A stretch of 64,000 nucleotides of DNA, taken from contig FN648430.1 of assembly GCA_000310025.1 (NCBI GenBank), positions 17,478 to 81,477 of the forward strand, read 5' to 3'. The notes under the pieces are model-generated. The model searched no databases. It was not told the DNA's origin and saw nothing but the letters and a program-made list of their open reading frames with translations. Below, one piece after another: positions 1 through 10,723 of the stretch. Source of the stretch: Ectocarpus siliculosus. Taxonomy: Eukaryota; Sar; Phaeophyceae; Ectocarpales; Ectocarpaceae. Within the stretch, counting starts at the first letter, position 1, and each line of letters starts with the position of its first letter. The position numbers were made by a program, and so were the translations under genes.

Positions 1-161
1 ACAAACAACAACAGACGGTCCGCCTTTTTTTGTTTTGCTGCATGCATGGGTGGTATGCATCGGCAAGCGTGTTGCTTCCTTGCCTTGAGTCTGCTGCGTA
101 GTCGCAATTTGAGCGACAAGTAAGGTAGATGGCAGCGCAATCTTATTTAGGGCCGGTCTTA

Positions 162-963
162 GGGTCGGTCTTAACGAAGAAATCAGATCTCGAAATCACA
201 TTCAGATTTGGTTATAAGACCGGAAGATCCACATAACTCTTTCGTTGATTGGCTAAAATGTTATGGAACCCGTCGAATCTTTAAGACTTATAACAGGACG
301 ACCCAAAACCAAATCGGGATTTGAAAAAAGGTGAAATCATTTAATCGGATCCCGATGTATTTGGGTGAACAGCGTCCATAGTTGCGGGACCACGGTCTAC
401 TCGCATACACGGCGCGTGACCAACTACCCCAATCCACACGAACTCCATCCACCGCCGAGCACAGAGGAAAGAAAGAGCACAAAAAGCCAACCCAAAGGGA
501 GGGTGCCTGCGCATCGTTGTTGCACGTGACTGGTCCCGAAAAAAAACGTGTGTGGGATGTGTTGGTCTGTGGGGCTCCCGTGGGTTGTCGAACTTCAAAT
601 GCACAAGACGAATTGGCGGCTTTCCGTCGGATGAGGGTCGATTCAAAGTGTCACATGCATAGACATCGTGTCAGTACCGCACAGAGGCCATGTACGCGTT
701 TGGTGTGTGCTTTTCTGGAGCGATAGCTCCCCATGTGGTGTGGCCACGTCATATCAGCACGTCACAACAGCAATCTGGCAGTTGGCAAGCGGCGGACCTC
801 TCGGGTTGTTCGTGGTGGACTGCAGAGATTTGTTTCCATTTGGCAGATCTCCCGTTAAGACACACAGACAGGCCATTTCTGTCCGGATTTGGGTAGATCG
901 GACTCTTCTATTCTTATATCGAAATGTGATTTAGAGAACTGATTTCTTGGTTAAGAACGACCC
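162..963. mobile_element. PIF/Harbinger-like MITE (802 bp)
   Basis: The two ends form long inverted repeats. Reading inward, the left end begins GGGTCGGTCTTAAC and the right end, reverse-complemented, begins GGGTCGTTCTTAAC. The match runs for about 41 bp with four mismatches. Both ends are flanked by TTA (159-161 and 964-966), the target-site duplication typical of PIF/Harbinger elements, whose termini commonly start GGG or GGC. No transposase domain is visible in any internal reading frame, so this is a non-autonomous copy. A second TTA-GGGCCGGTC just outside the left end (147-158) makes the left border slightly ambiguous. Confidence 0.75.
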
Positions 964-1027
964 TTACCATACTTCCCTGCCGATCCATTATTTCTGTGTC
1001 AGGCAAGGGTTAACAAAAAACCTTTTT

Positions 1028-1091
1028 TCCGACACCTAACCCTACCCCGCCCCCCCCCCCGGGAGGGGTGTAAAAAAAGTTTTTTTTTTTT
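1028..1091 (+). repeat. CCGACACCTAACC repeat with homopolymer runs, copy 1
   Basis: A short block beginning CCGACACCTAACC is followed by long C, G and T runs. The same block, better preserved, occurs in reverse near 15.9 kb and in this orientation at the right edge of the window. It looks like the end of a dispersed repeat. It is not a telomere: the TTAGG-like word occurs only once per copy. The surrounding 964-1546 region shows nothing else that I recognise. Confidence 0.45.
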
Positions 1092-1546
1092 AATATTTTC
1101 TTACAGGCTTTCTTTTGGCTTTCTCCTTCTCCATTGCGTGTGCTTGCGTGTGGTGGTGTTCACGGCACGACGTGCAAGCAGGACCTTGTTACTAGGAAGG
1201 TGTAGATTGCCACGTCATGTACTGAAATAACCTGTGGTGGGCTGGGGACACTCTTATTTGATTTTCAAGTCTTGAAGTACAGCAGTAGTGCTTGGGGACA
1301 ACCCCTCAGCTACAAGTAGCTTAGAACTTCTCTAGCCTCTGCGACAAGTCCACGACATTTGGCCTCGGTCGAATGTAGCGAAATGACACATACCCATGCG
1401 TCGAACCGTCATCATTCCAAGCTTAGTCAAGCCGGCAACATACCGAAGAGGGGCTGTCGATGAGCCTACGGCGGTGGAATCACCTTCGCCACGTGCAACA
1501 CCCATCCACAAATACTATTAAAATAGCAATTTGTCTTGCATGGTAC

Positions 1547-2561
1547 TTAATATTCACTCCCCGAAGCCCCTCCCCCTCCCTCAACAAGACTAAACCGCCG
1601 TTTCTTCGAGCGCTTTCGCGTTGAGCGCCTTCGCCCTTCATCCTCTTCCCCCCTCACCCCCACCCCCACCCCATCCTCTTCCTCCTCCTCCTCCTCCTCC
1701 TCCTCCAACTCCTCCTCCTCCTCCTCCTCCTCCTCCTCCTCCTCTTCCGACCCCGAGCTCTCATCTTCAACCGAGTCCCCCGTCTCCACTGAGGACTCGT
1801 CTGAGAGTGACCCGTCTGTACCATCAACCCCCTCCGCCCCCGGCGAGACCTTACGGCGTGCTACGGGGGCTTTGCCAGCCGTACTCTTCTGTTGTGGGTC
1901 CTTGCGGCGTGTGACGGGGGCTCTGACAGCCGTACCCTTGCCCTGTAGCTTTCCGACCACCGCCGCCTTCTCAGCCTCGCCTACGGCAAAACTCTTCGTG
2001 AACTTCGCAGTGTTCGGATCTGTTTTGCTCAGCTCCAACGAAGTGGCATGCTCCTGGTCTACGTGGTGGGACATGGAGTACTTCCACACCCACTTTTCAG
2101 GGCTGCAAAACAAGCACTTCAAGGGTACGTTAGTGCAAGGTGTAGAAGTCGTGAACTTCGACGCCGCTTCTAGGCCGATAGCAACGAGACGCATGGAGAG
2201 TTTTGCCAAGTCAAACTCATCGTCGCTGAACCCTTTGGCACTATACTTGCCATTCACCGCCGGCTCTAACCTATGCATGATACCACTCAGCGACAAGCCG
2301 TCTCGCCGCGCTTGAGCCATCAACCTTCGAACGCCATGCACGTCATTGTCTGCCATGTAAATGAAGATACTCTTCGCGAGTGCAACACGACCATGCAAAG
2401 GCGCGCACTTCCTGAGTTGGTTCAAGTGTACAGTTTCTGCACTTCGAACTTCTTCTTCCACCGCGTCAGCCTGCCTCGTTGCTGGTGAGGAGTCAACAAA
2501 TCTAGAGCAAGGTGCTTCAAACTTGAGTCTTCTGGCTCCAACGATGATCGTTGAACCAGAT
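1547..2561 (-). CDS. C2H2-type zinc-finger gene, 3'-terminal exon with acidic tail
   Basis: An open frame of about 304 codons (2461 down to 1547, open further upstream to about 2600) carries one zinc-finger-like motif, CLFC followed by 12 residues and then HH and H. Downstream come basic stretches, a Ser/Glu-rich region, an uninterrupted glutamate tract encoded by a (CTC)n microsatellite at 1680-1742, and a basic KRSKKRR segment that could be a nuclear signal. A plausible acceptor (CAG at 2562-2564) would join this exon in phase to the exon ending at 3641. In that join the reading starts in a different frame (DLVQRSSLEPEDSS...) and must shift before the zinc finger, so either the model is incomplete or the copy is damaged. 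The function is unknown. The nuclear zinc-finger reading is inference from motifs alone. Confidence 0.5.
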
Positions 2562-2599
2562 CTGCTCCAAGACGGAAGGGGTGCAGAGGGAACAATAGA

Positions 2600-3523
2600 G
2601 GGAATCCACGTGTTGTTGAAATGACGTGAAAGATTGACATTTCAGGAAGTTTTGACGTGAAGAGGTTGCGCCGCTTTTTTGGGGGCAAACTCTGACGGCG
2701 AAATTTTTGTGAGGAAGCGTCAAAATTAAATTTCACCCAAACTTAAACCGACGCGAAAAGATTGACGCTTCAAACATCGCCAGACTGTGGCTCACACACG
2801 CTTGCTCTGCTGCGGTCTGCTGTGCGCGGTCAGCAGCGAACACATTGGCCATGCCTATACTGATTGCTCCTAGCTGTCCTGCACCCACGCGTCTCGGCAG
2901 TTCTCACGGCGGCCAAGTGGCCAGACGCGCGTGTTCGGCGCGCGCGTTCGGTAGATGCGCCGTCGCGATTGCGCACGGGCTTTCAGCAGCAAAAAGGGGC
3001 ATAGGCAGGGGAGTGATTGGGGGAGTCTCGCCCTCGAAGGGAGCACATGGAGAGGAGTAAGGGAGGGTACACGGACTTTGCCAGTCAGTAGGTGCATTTC
3101 GCCCGCCCCCTCACGGGGTTCGGTGCTCTGCTGCCGCAGTGACATCGGTATATACACAGCAGTGCAGCGAGCAGCTGCCTTACTCATCAGCAACGAACGG
3201 CAGTTTGACGCCTGGGAAGTCGCAGTTTGACGCCTGGGAAAAGTCGCCGCGGCAAAGGAGGGAAGGTCGGCGGGATGAGGCGAAGGGGTACACCTAGTCT
3301 CCTGGGAGCCTGGGGGTGTGAGTCTTCGCTTCGGAATGTCGACCCTGGGTGGCAGCCCGAACCAACCTTGAACTCTACCTCCACCATTTTTTTTTTTTCG
3401 CCTCTCACGTGTCAACGGGCACACGCGGTGCGAATTTTTTCCCGTCAAAACCCTCAACCGTCACTTTATGTTGGCGTCAATCCTCAAAGGTCAAAATTCC
3501 GCGTCAATCCATAGTGGATACCC
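2600..3523 (+). mobile_element. 0.9-kb MITE family A, copy 1
   Basis: This 0.92-kb block recurs at 16.77-17.70 kb in the opposite orientation and is alignable end to end. Its ends are GGGAATCCAC and, reverse-complemented, GGGTATCCAC. Several TTGAC/CGTCAA words cluster within about 150 bp of both ends, a subterminal-repeat pattern typical of transposase-bound DNA elements. No transposase is encoded, so it is non-autonomous. It lies between two exon-like pieces of the minus-strand zinc-finger gene, which places it in an intron if that model holds. Confidence 0.65.
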
Positions 3524-3640
3524 TATAATCCAATAAAAAAAAAGTGCATGTGTGGTGGAATGAGGGTACGACAGTTAAATTGTCTTGCCTTCCTAGTTGT
3601 GCCTTCCTATTTCGCATTTTTTTTCGCTACGTGGTCTCAC

Positions 3641-4195
3641 CTCTGTAAACCTTACTGCCCTTGATGTCCACACACGGCTCGCACATGCCTCCTGGTTCTT
3701 CCACTGCTCCAGCACAACCTGGGCTCAGGATGCCGCGGGAGACGGATTCCACGGCGAAAAGAGCCACGCCATTCGTGTCTATCCGAGCGCCCCTTTTTGA
3801 CGACACCATGCAAAGCTGCTGGGTAGTGTTGGATAACAGGAACCCGAACATTCGGACGCAATCTCGCGCAGCGGAGGGTTTTTTGGGCGCGCACCATATC
3901 GGTCGAACCACTCTCGTGTGCAGCGTCGGAGAAAGCTCCATCCATTTCGCTGCTCGCGCCCTCACAACCCTCACGCCCGTTCACAACTCCCGTCGCAACC
4001 ACCTCACCGTCGCTACCCGTACCCGTTCCGCCCTCACGCCCGCCTGCAACTCCCGTCGAGAGCACCTCGACGTCACTGCTTGCGCCACCGCTGCTATCCA
4101 TCACGTCCCTCGACCCCTTCCCGCCGCCCGTAGTGCTCGTCGGTTTAAAAAACCTCAGCATTGTATTCCTCTGACGCTTAGCTTCAGCACCACGC
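3641..4195 (-). CDS. C2H2-type zinc-finger gene, internal exon(s)
   Basis: The minus-strand frame beginning after an acceptor (CCGCAG, exon from 4195) reads RGAEAKRQRNTMLRFFKP and then a Gly/Ser-rich stretch with three imperfect repeats. The basic-then-LRFFKP start resembles the N-terminal region after zinc fingers in some transposase-like and ZMYM-type proteins, but this is weak. Near 3850-3900 the good reading moves to another frame (ARIDTNGVALFAVESVSRG...), which ends at a consensus donor, AGAG|GTGAGA, at 3641/3640. The switch means either a small intron or a frameshift. The entry phase (one base) matches the two-base exit of the exon at 4473-4571. Confidence 0.4.
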
Positions 4196-4472
4196 CTGCG
4201 GATGTGAGTAAATATTGATTGATCCGCCGTTGAGAGACGGAATAATGATCTAATCGTTCTACTATTCATACTGTGTCAAGTTGCGTAGTAGGCGACACAT
4301 TCGCACACATCGACAAAGCTGCATGCCCGCATTGATACTTTGCGCGACATGCGTGCAGCGAGGATGGACAAAGTAACGGGTCTTGCGAGGTCTTGAAATT
4401 TTGGTAAGCACAAGTGAGCAGTCCAAATTACTCGAGTATGCAACTGCGGACACCGACTGCCATCGCCCTCAC

Positions 4473-4571
4473 ATGTGTGCGGTCGACCTCTCGTGCTGGT
4501 TCACATGAAACTGGGTCAGCCCTTCAACGGAGCCGAAATAGTGCTGGCACGTGGTGCAAACCCAGTCGCCA
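4473..4571 (-). CDS. C2H2-type zinc-finger gene, 99-bp finger exon
   Basis: A 33-codon module reads GDWVCTTCQHYFGSVEG and continues to HVNQH, giving C-x2-C-x13-H-x3-H. It is preceded by an acceptor AGCAG and followed by a donor CAT|GTGAGG. It enters needing one base and leaves with two, so it is a symmetric exon. The first exon at 15525-15718 ends with a very similar module (EFVCRCGHNFG) and the same two-base exit phase before GTGAGT. The two modules look like duplicated finger exons of one gene. If so, their intron now holds the 10.4-kb Ty3/gypsy element. Splice sites were judged by eye only. Confidence 0.5.
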
Positions 4572-4901
4572 CTGCTATTCTTCTGAGCGATTTTCGCAAC
4601 AGGCGAACGTGATCTGCTCGCATGCGATGGGCGTGCGGAAAGTGGCAGGCAAGGGCAGGGGACACCGATGTAAAGGCCAGTTCTGCAGAGGCAAGAATAT
4701 CCCCGTGGCACACAGCCTTGTGGGTGGTGCCGGTCTGCATTTCGCGCATTTGTTGTCATGCTGCTCAGCTACCGCTGCGGCTTCTGCCTCTGCTGTTGAG
4801 GCTGCCGCTACTGCTGCTTCCAGTTACATTGTATGCAGCACAACACATACGCAGCTGCCGCTGCCAGCTACACGGGCAGCAGTACAACAACGTTTGGTGT
4901 G

Positions 4902-5334
4902 TGAAACGAGTAGCTCGACTCTAGGAAGGGAGAGGCGGCATTGCATGTTGTCAACGGGTCACTGATATTCCCGTTCATGCCAGAGATATTTGGCGCGAGA
5001 AAGGTTTACTGGCTTCTCCGCCAACGCCATGCATATTGGACAAAAGCTGTCCCACACTGACCTCTCTCTGTGCAATCGAGCAACTGTACCGAGTGCGATG
5101 AACCTTGAAGATACTTGTACCGGCTGCGGGAGCTGGTATTGGGTCGGAGCAAAGGCCTCCTTGCAGATGTTATGGTCTTATTCTTTTAGTTCGAGCTCAG
5201 GAAGGGTAGCTCGAGAAAGGAGTGAGAAGGGAGGGGCGAACTCCACGACTCCAGCAGAGGCTCCGCGGACTGCGGCTAACCACCTCTGTGAGGGTGTACG
5301 TACTTGCGGAACAATATCATTCCGAACCGTAACA
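4902..5334 (-). repeat. 3' LTR of element 1
   Basis: This 433-bp repeat is identical to 14906-15338 at every position I compared except one (A here, C there, near 4912/14916). It is bounded by TG...CA on the element's strand. It is preceded on that strand by the purine tract at 5335-5340. Confidence 0.93.
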
Positions 5335-5340
5335 TCCCCC
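5335..5340 (-). promoter_or_regulatory. Polypurine tract of element 1
   Basis: On the minus strand GGGGGA lies immediately before the TGTTACGG start of the 3' LTR. This is where plus-strand priming occurs in LTR retrotransposons. The tract is short, but the matching position in element 2 (CTGGGGGGG before TGTCACGG) supports it. Confidence 0.65.
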
Positions 5341-5929
5341 CTAGTATATTATTTACTCATAATATACTAACGCCACATCCTGTACTTATAACTAGAGGAA
5401 TGATAGAACCGCGAGGTCTACCATCAACCGATATGCCTCGAAAGTAACTAATTCACCCGAACTTCACGCGCCATCTCGTCTCTCTCTTTCTCGTGAGGGA
5501 CAAAACTCTCGATAAAACCCTCTCGTGAAGTTCGTTGTCATGTAAAGCGATCCCCATGACAGTGAATTAGCCCACATACCGCCACTAGCTAAAGCGTTAT
5601 TGCAATCGTGACAGTGATTGCAACCGTGTCCTACAGGACCTAATCAACCCACGCGTGCGCACATACACTCGAGGGATTGCACACAACTATCGACTCGGTA
5701 CCGCCTACCGAGTAAGAGCAAAGGCGTAGGCTCAAGAAAGAAAAACCCCTCAAAACAACTAAACGGAAGTCCTGGACAGGTCCTTCCAGACTCCCACATT
5801 CACACCACCTATTCAAGCGCCCCTTCCTCCCCACTGCCACAACGACAATCACGGGACCCTACATGATACACCCATGTCCCCCCACCATGGCACGACATAT
5901 CCCACAACAACGACGGGATGGGGCAGTCT

Positions 5930-6466
5930 TCAGTGAAGACAACGTTCTAGCTCTTGACGCGTCATCTCCTCCCAGTTCTGGTTACTGTAGCGTACACGCC
6001 AGTATCGGTCGCGGTAACCGAACACTTGGCCTTGGAGCTTCAACCCTCCTCCAAAGTCTTTCTGGAATGTAAAACCTATTGGGTAAATCCCCAGGGCTTC
6101 ACGGGCGGACAACGGTGTACGCGGGGTGGAGCGTGGAGTGAGCTGATCAGCCAGTTCGGGATGATACAGATGCCACAATGCGATGAAACCATCTAGCTGC
6201 AAGCGTGTGAACGCGCGAAGAAGTTCAGATTCCGGCAACCACACGGACTCAACACCAGCCTGAGAAATGGCTTTGTACTCCCATACTAAAGAACCAGTAG
6301 GTGAATGGACCCGACGGCAATCAGAAAGGGAGACGAACAATCCTTGGTCCGGCTGTTCCACTGGCAGGCAAAAATCGGGACCCACGCAAACTGCATAAAT
6401 TCCTCGGCTATGGAGTGTCTTAGATGAGGCGGGCGAATATGAAAGGGTTTCAACTCGGCAGTGCAC
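5930..6466 (-). pseudogene. pol C-terminal region with chromo/Tudor-like tail
   Basis: This frame, the same as gag and RT, resumes the integrase polyprotein after a second indel near 6378-6384. It covers roughly the last 150 residues. It contains a segment with the core GYRDRYWRVRYSNQNWEEMT. The corresponding part of element 2 reads DPYWRVEISDGDWEELN, so the module is conserved between the two elements. Its aromatic, D/E-rich pattern recalls small chromatin-reader folds appended to some Ty3 integrases, where they can bias target choice. That role is inference. The frame ends at the true pol stop near 5930. Confidence 0.7.
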
Positions 6467-7216
6467 ACTCTTCTCGAACGTAGTTTTCTTCCCTGCATCT
6501 TCACTTTCACGCTCAAACCCCTCTGCAAGACTTCCTCTACTGTCAAGGGCCCGGTGTAGAGATCGTGCTGCAGCTTCCTGCCCCGCTTGTCTCGGTGACG
6601 ACTGCTGTCAGCTTCGCGCACCAAGACGAGGTTGCCTTTCTCTACTGTCACCGACGCCGAGGTCCTCGAAATGGTGGCATTCGCCTTCGACCGTGCTGCC
6701 ACCCGCAGGTCGTGGCGCTTCTCGAGCACCAGCCTAACTTCCCGGAGGTTCTGCTTCCGTCGTTCCACAAAGTTGTCCAAGCCCCCCGAATGATCTTGGT
6801 TTCCCTCCTCCGAGAGAGGCGCCAACGAGTCAAGCGAGGTGCGAGGTTTGCGGCCGAACAGCAGTTCAAACGGAGTCATGTGTGGGTGAACGGAGGTGTC
6901 TGGTAGCGTACGTTTGATCCAAATGGCCGGCGATACATATTCATCCCAACGGTCGTTCCAGCACTTGCACAGCTCTGCCAACAACTCTTGCATCCATCCT
7001 CCCAATCTCTCTACTGTGCCCTGACCCCGGGCATGATCAGCTGCGCCAAAAGTGATGTCCGCTTGTAGCCATCGACAAAGGTGAGTTACCACTTCTCCTC
7101 CGAACTCTCTACCACCATCGCAACGAATTACTCTAGGGACGCCGAAAGTCAAACACAGTTCTGACAACGCTCGCGCTACGCCGATTGCTTCCTTGGTCGC
7201 AAGAGGGAACCCAAAA
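6378..7216 (-). pseudogene. pol: integrase catalytic core and C-terminal domain (frame-shifted segment)
   Basis: This segment carries the second and third catalytic acids of a retroviral-type integrase: RCDGGREF, and DHARGQGTVERLGGW with the Glu. It continues into LPDTSVHPHMTPFELLFGRKP, a familiar landmark, and then a basic C-terminal domain. It is one frame away from the upstream part. Removing one base from the AAAA run at 7213-7216 restores the join, and adding one base in the GGGACCC area at 6378-6384 returns to the original frame. The two indels cancel, and both sit in or beside homopolymers. They could be real lesions or sequencing errors. Confidence 0.85.
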
Positions 7217-8806
7217 GGGGAATTTGGATGCACGGTCTACCACCAGCAAAATGTACTTGTTGCCAGACAACGAGGTCGTGTCAATTTTGAGTAGGTCAAT
7301 CTCGAGTTCATCCCAAGGTTCTAGTGGTCTCCCTGGCAGCATCGGTACGCGTCTACTACTGGGCCTTTTGCGACGTCTACAGCTACAAGATAAAACGTAA
7401 TGCCGGACATCTCGTGCCAGTGTGGGCCAGTGAAAGTGATCCCGAATTAATGCCAAGGTCGCTCCCACTCCTGCATGCCCCTGTAACGTGTGGACCAATG
7501 CGAGGATGTCTGCCACCATGCTTTTGGGGGTCGCTATTACTGGTTTGCCCTTTTCAAACGCGAATCGTAGCACTCCTTTAACATCCAAACTGTAACCTGC
7601 TCTACCACTCCCTTCTAGATCCCTCCGAACCTGGCCCAAAAGGGCATCGCTTTGCTGATGTCGAACGAGTGTGTCTGGATTCTTCAGCGTGCGCAGCGCC
7701 CTATGGATCGCTGTCGACCCCGTGTCCACCGCTGACCTAAAGGGCGATTCCCCCCCTGCCGAAAGCACCTCCCCCACGTCAGCGGATCGCGTGCACTCGG
7801 GCGGAACTGCCTCCGGTAGTTGCGTCGGGAGCGGTTCGATAGGCTCAGGTACGAACGCGGGCTGTAGCCCCGATGATAAAACCTGTGCCACGGTAGGCAG
7901 CTGAGGGTCGTTTAGGGGTTGCAACCGTACTGAGGGTGTGCGTTTACGGCTGGAGCGACGCGGTGGCAGTGGGTCGTTGAGCGAGGCGCAGGCAAGCAAC
8001 GGGAAGTCAGCAAACAGCGGTGCTATGTTCAACTGATCCGATGCATGTACGACATCCATTGGCTCAGATTCCTCCTCCAATGTAAGCTCAGCAAGACGCC
8101 TGCCATTAAGAACGGGGCCTTGCGGGCCAACCACAGCTTCGGAATTGGGGGTTGTAAAGTCGTCCGGAAAAGAGTCGTCGATGTCTCCGGGGGAGGCACT
8201 TGCTACGGGGAGACGGGATAAAGCATCGGGCAGTACGTGATGCATTCCTGCTTTCCATTCTAATACTATGTCATACTCCATAAGCCTAAGCGCCCACCTA
8301 TGCAACTTGGGGCAAAGCTCCCTACTGCGAAACAACCATGTGAGTGCAGAGCAATCCGTTACTACTTTGAACTGCCGACCCGCTAAATATGGTTTGAAAT
8401 GGTCAACGCCCCACAATACCCCCATGCACTCCCGTTCCGGGGGCCCGCGCCGAGCGTCGGTGCGAGAGAACTTGTGGCTGGCGAAGGCGATGATCCTGGG
8501 CGTACCGTCGATGGTCTGTAGCAGGGTCGCACCTGCACCCACTGAGCTAGCGTCGACATGCATCTCGAACGGCGCATTAGGATCAGGGAAGGCTAACACG
8601 GTGGGAGAAGCAAGTGATAGTCTGAGCTGTTGGAAGGCGTGTTCCTCAGTCTCCCCCCACGGAATAGGGAGCTTGCGTGCGCGCTTGGACGCAAAGGCCT
8701 TATTTCGAAGGATGTCGGATAGGGGGGCTGCTATCACACTATATTGCGGAACGAACTGTCGAAGGTATCCTGTCAGCCCCAAAAACGTGCGCAGGTCTTC
8801 TACTGT
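7213..8806 (-). pseudogene. pol: RNase H, integrase zinc domain and first catalytic Asp
   Basis: The frame continues directly from RT across one in-frame TGA (8807-8809). RNase H is clear: MHVDASSVGAGATLLQ, ERECMGV, VVTDCSALTWL and PDALSRLP supply its acidic residues. A roughly 150-residue linker follows, rich in P, S and E. Then comes an integrase zinc-binding region (HTLQGHAGV, HFHW, SCSC), with CxC where CxxC is usual. The first catalytic Asp is in ELEIDLLKIDTTS, and the segment ends at ILLVVDRASKFPF where the frameshift falls. The product would degrade RNA in hybrids and begin integration. The internal stop and later shifts make this copy unlikely to be autonomous if the sequence is right. 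Confidence 0.88.
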
Positions 8807-10723
8807 TCAAGGCCGAGGCATGTTGGCTATCGCTTCGAGTTTAGACGGCGCTGGGTGCATGCCGGTAGCATCAATTATCATTCCGAGAAACTCTTGGGAC
8901 GAAGCCCCGAAAATGCATTTCGGAAAATTAACGGATAATCCAGCAGCACGGAGGCGTGTGAGAACGAGCACCAGGGCAGCTAGATGGTCCTCCCACGTTT
9001 CGTTCGCAACGAGTATATCGTCCAGCCAGCTAAACACACCATCAATAACTCCCAAAGCAGACTTCACTCGACGCGTAAACGCAGAAGGTAATACTGTCAG
9101 TCCGAAACCCGCACGTGTGAATTCGAACAACATTCCGTCTGCGTCGCGGAAAGCTGTTTTGTGGCGATCCTTTTCGGCGATTTCAATTTGGTGAAAGCCT
9201 GACGCGAGATCGATCTGCGTGAAGTACCGCTTGCCTTTCAGCCCATCGAATATAGTTTGCATATCGCCTAGCCCACCACTATCAGATACCAAAAGCTTGT
9301 TCAACACTCTCCAGTCGATGCATAGCCGCATAGTACCATCTTTCTTCCTGACACACAGGCATTGGGCAGCCCATGGTGACATGGAAGGTCGAATGATACC
9401 TCGATCTAGTAATTGCTGAATTTCAGCCCGGATCATGCGTCGTTCCTCGGGTGAAAATCGACGTTGTTTGGCTGCGTACGGTGTACAAAACTCGTCTATC
9501 AAAGGAAGTTCCAACTCACTGCCACCGCATGCTGCCACTCGCTTGGGGTCGATCGGGAACAAGCCTTCTTCTACGAACGTGGCCAGAACTTCGACTAATT
9601 CTTGCTTCTGCAACGCTCCCAGCTGCCCCATGTTGGCGTCGGCCGCTCGTACCGGGGTTGGTGAGGCCACTGAGGTCTCGTCGCTCATGTCGTCACTCAC
9701 GTCACGGGCGGGCACAACGACCGAGTCAGGAAGTGGAGGGTCAACAGTGGACGGGGTATCGTCGAACAGAGAGTCGAAACGGGCGCGGTCGCGGACATTG
9801 TGCGCAATCATCCTGGCGCAAATGCTACCGTTAGCGACTTCGGCTACCTCGGCTTCTCTGTTTACCAATTTGCAGTACACTGGCGTGCCTGGTGTCCACC
9901 ACATCACTGCGCGCGCAATCCCAACCTTGGCACCCTTCTCTAAATCGAAACGCTCTGTGGGCAGCACCATCACCAACTGTCTGTCCTGTGGTTGAGGTCC
10001 AATCGCTACCGTTTGTATCGCGATACTCGTGAACCCTGACGACATCCTTGAACTTAGGACCAGGTCCCATTCCAGGGTGCTGTCATCCTCCCACGCGATG
10101 TCACGATGCCTGGGCAGCTCTGGCAGCGGGGCTATGTCGGACAAGTTAGTGTCGCGTTGTGAGTCGCATGTCAAAAGAGCAAAGCGGTCACGTGCAGCTA
10201 CAAGCGGAGACGGATGAGCCGGATCCTCTACCATCTGCGACAGAAATGGCACGAAGGGTGCCGAGGGCGTGGGCTGGAAACCCTTGCCCTCCCCAAAATC
10301 AAGCGTGCTCTTGTTGCGTCGCAGATACTCCGCGCCAATGATAAAACCGTACGGGAGGTCCGGTACTACTCTGGCAGTGATGAATCGAACCTGAGCGTCT
10401 GCATTGAACTGTATCGGAATCGTGACATGCCCAAGAATACGCATTGGAGGCACTCCACTCTCTGACGGGTTTGCTGCCGCTAGGACTCCTGCTGAACGTC
10501 TGTCCAAACGACATCGCGCTAACTTCCGTACGCGAAACCACAACTCTAACGAGATGTAATTGCCTCCACCCGCCCCGGTATCGAGCAAGATATCTACTGG
10601 GTACGACTTACGTCTACGCCCAACCTGCCCGATCTCACCGCGTATCCACAACTGATCGCCTTCGTAGTGCTCTGCCTTAGCAGACGCAAGGTGCCCCGGG
10701 TTGACGAGACCCGGGTCCTCGTC
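8807..10723 (-). CDS. pol: pol: aspartic protease and reverse transcriptase
   Basis: The frame is open straight after the gag UGA with no ATG near its start, so expression as a gag-pol readthrough product is the natural reading. The protease motif VDILLDTGAGGGNYIS lies about 45 codons in. A long linker leads to RT: KKDGTMRLCIDWRVLN, FTQIDLASGFHQIEI, FEFTRAGFGL, and the active site SWLDDILVA. The two Asp of the site are present, but the usual Tyr is Trp. RT ends with FLGMIIDATGMHP. The frame is cut by TGA at 8807-8809, between MPRP and TVEDLRTFLGLTGYL, which normally reads through into RNase H. A second readthrough is possible but has no supporting structure that I can see, so a lesion is simpler. 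Confidence 0.92.
   Translation of the reverse strand, partial: DEDPGLVNPGHLASAKAEHYEGDQLWIRGEIGQVGRRRKSYPVDILLDTGAGGGNYISLELWFRVRKLARCRLDRRSAGVLAAANPSESGVPPMRILGHVTIPIQFNADAQVRFITARVVPDLPYGFIIGAEYLRRNKSTLDFGEGKGFQPTPSAPFVPFLSQMVEDPAHPSPLVAARDRFALLTCDSQRDTNLSDIAPLPELPRHRDIAWEDDSTLEWDLVLSSRMSSGFTSIAIQTVAIGPQPQDRQLVMVLPTERFDLEKGAKVGIARAVMWWTPGTPVYCKLVNREAEVAEVANGSICARMIAHNVRDRARFDSLFDDTPSTVDPPLPDSVVVPARDVSDDMSDETSVASPTPVRAADANMGQLGALQKQELVEVLATFVEEGLFPIDPKRVAACGGSELELPLIDEFCTPYAAKQRRFSPEERRMIRAEIQQLLDRGIIRPSMSPWAAQCLCVRKKDGTMRLCIDWRVLNKLLVSDSGGLGDMQTIFDGLKGKRYFTQIDLASGFHQIEIAEKDRHKTAFRDADGMLFEFTRAGFGLTVLPSAFTRRVKSALGVIDGVFSWLDDILVANETWEDHLAALVLVLTRLRAAGLSVNFPKCIFGASSQEFLGMIIDATGMHPAPSKLEAIANMPRP

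Noticed and set aside
1028-1091. Telomeric repeat
   Set aside because: A single CCTAACCC word per copy, at interstitial sites with unrelated homopolymers.
1621-1914. Plus-strand poly-proline ORF
   Set aside because: It is a shadow of the minus-strand glutamate tract encoded by the (CTC)n microsatellite.
8807-8809. Second programmed readthrough stop inside pol
   Set aside because: No stable structure is evident just downstream, and readthrough between RT and RNase H has no clear purpose; a point lesion is simpler.
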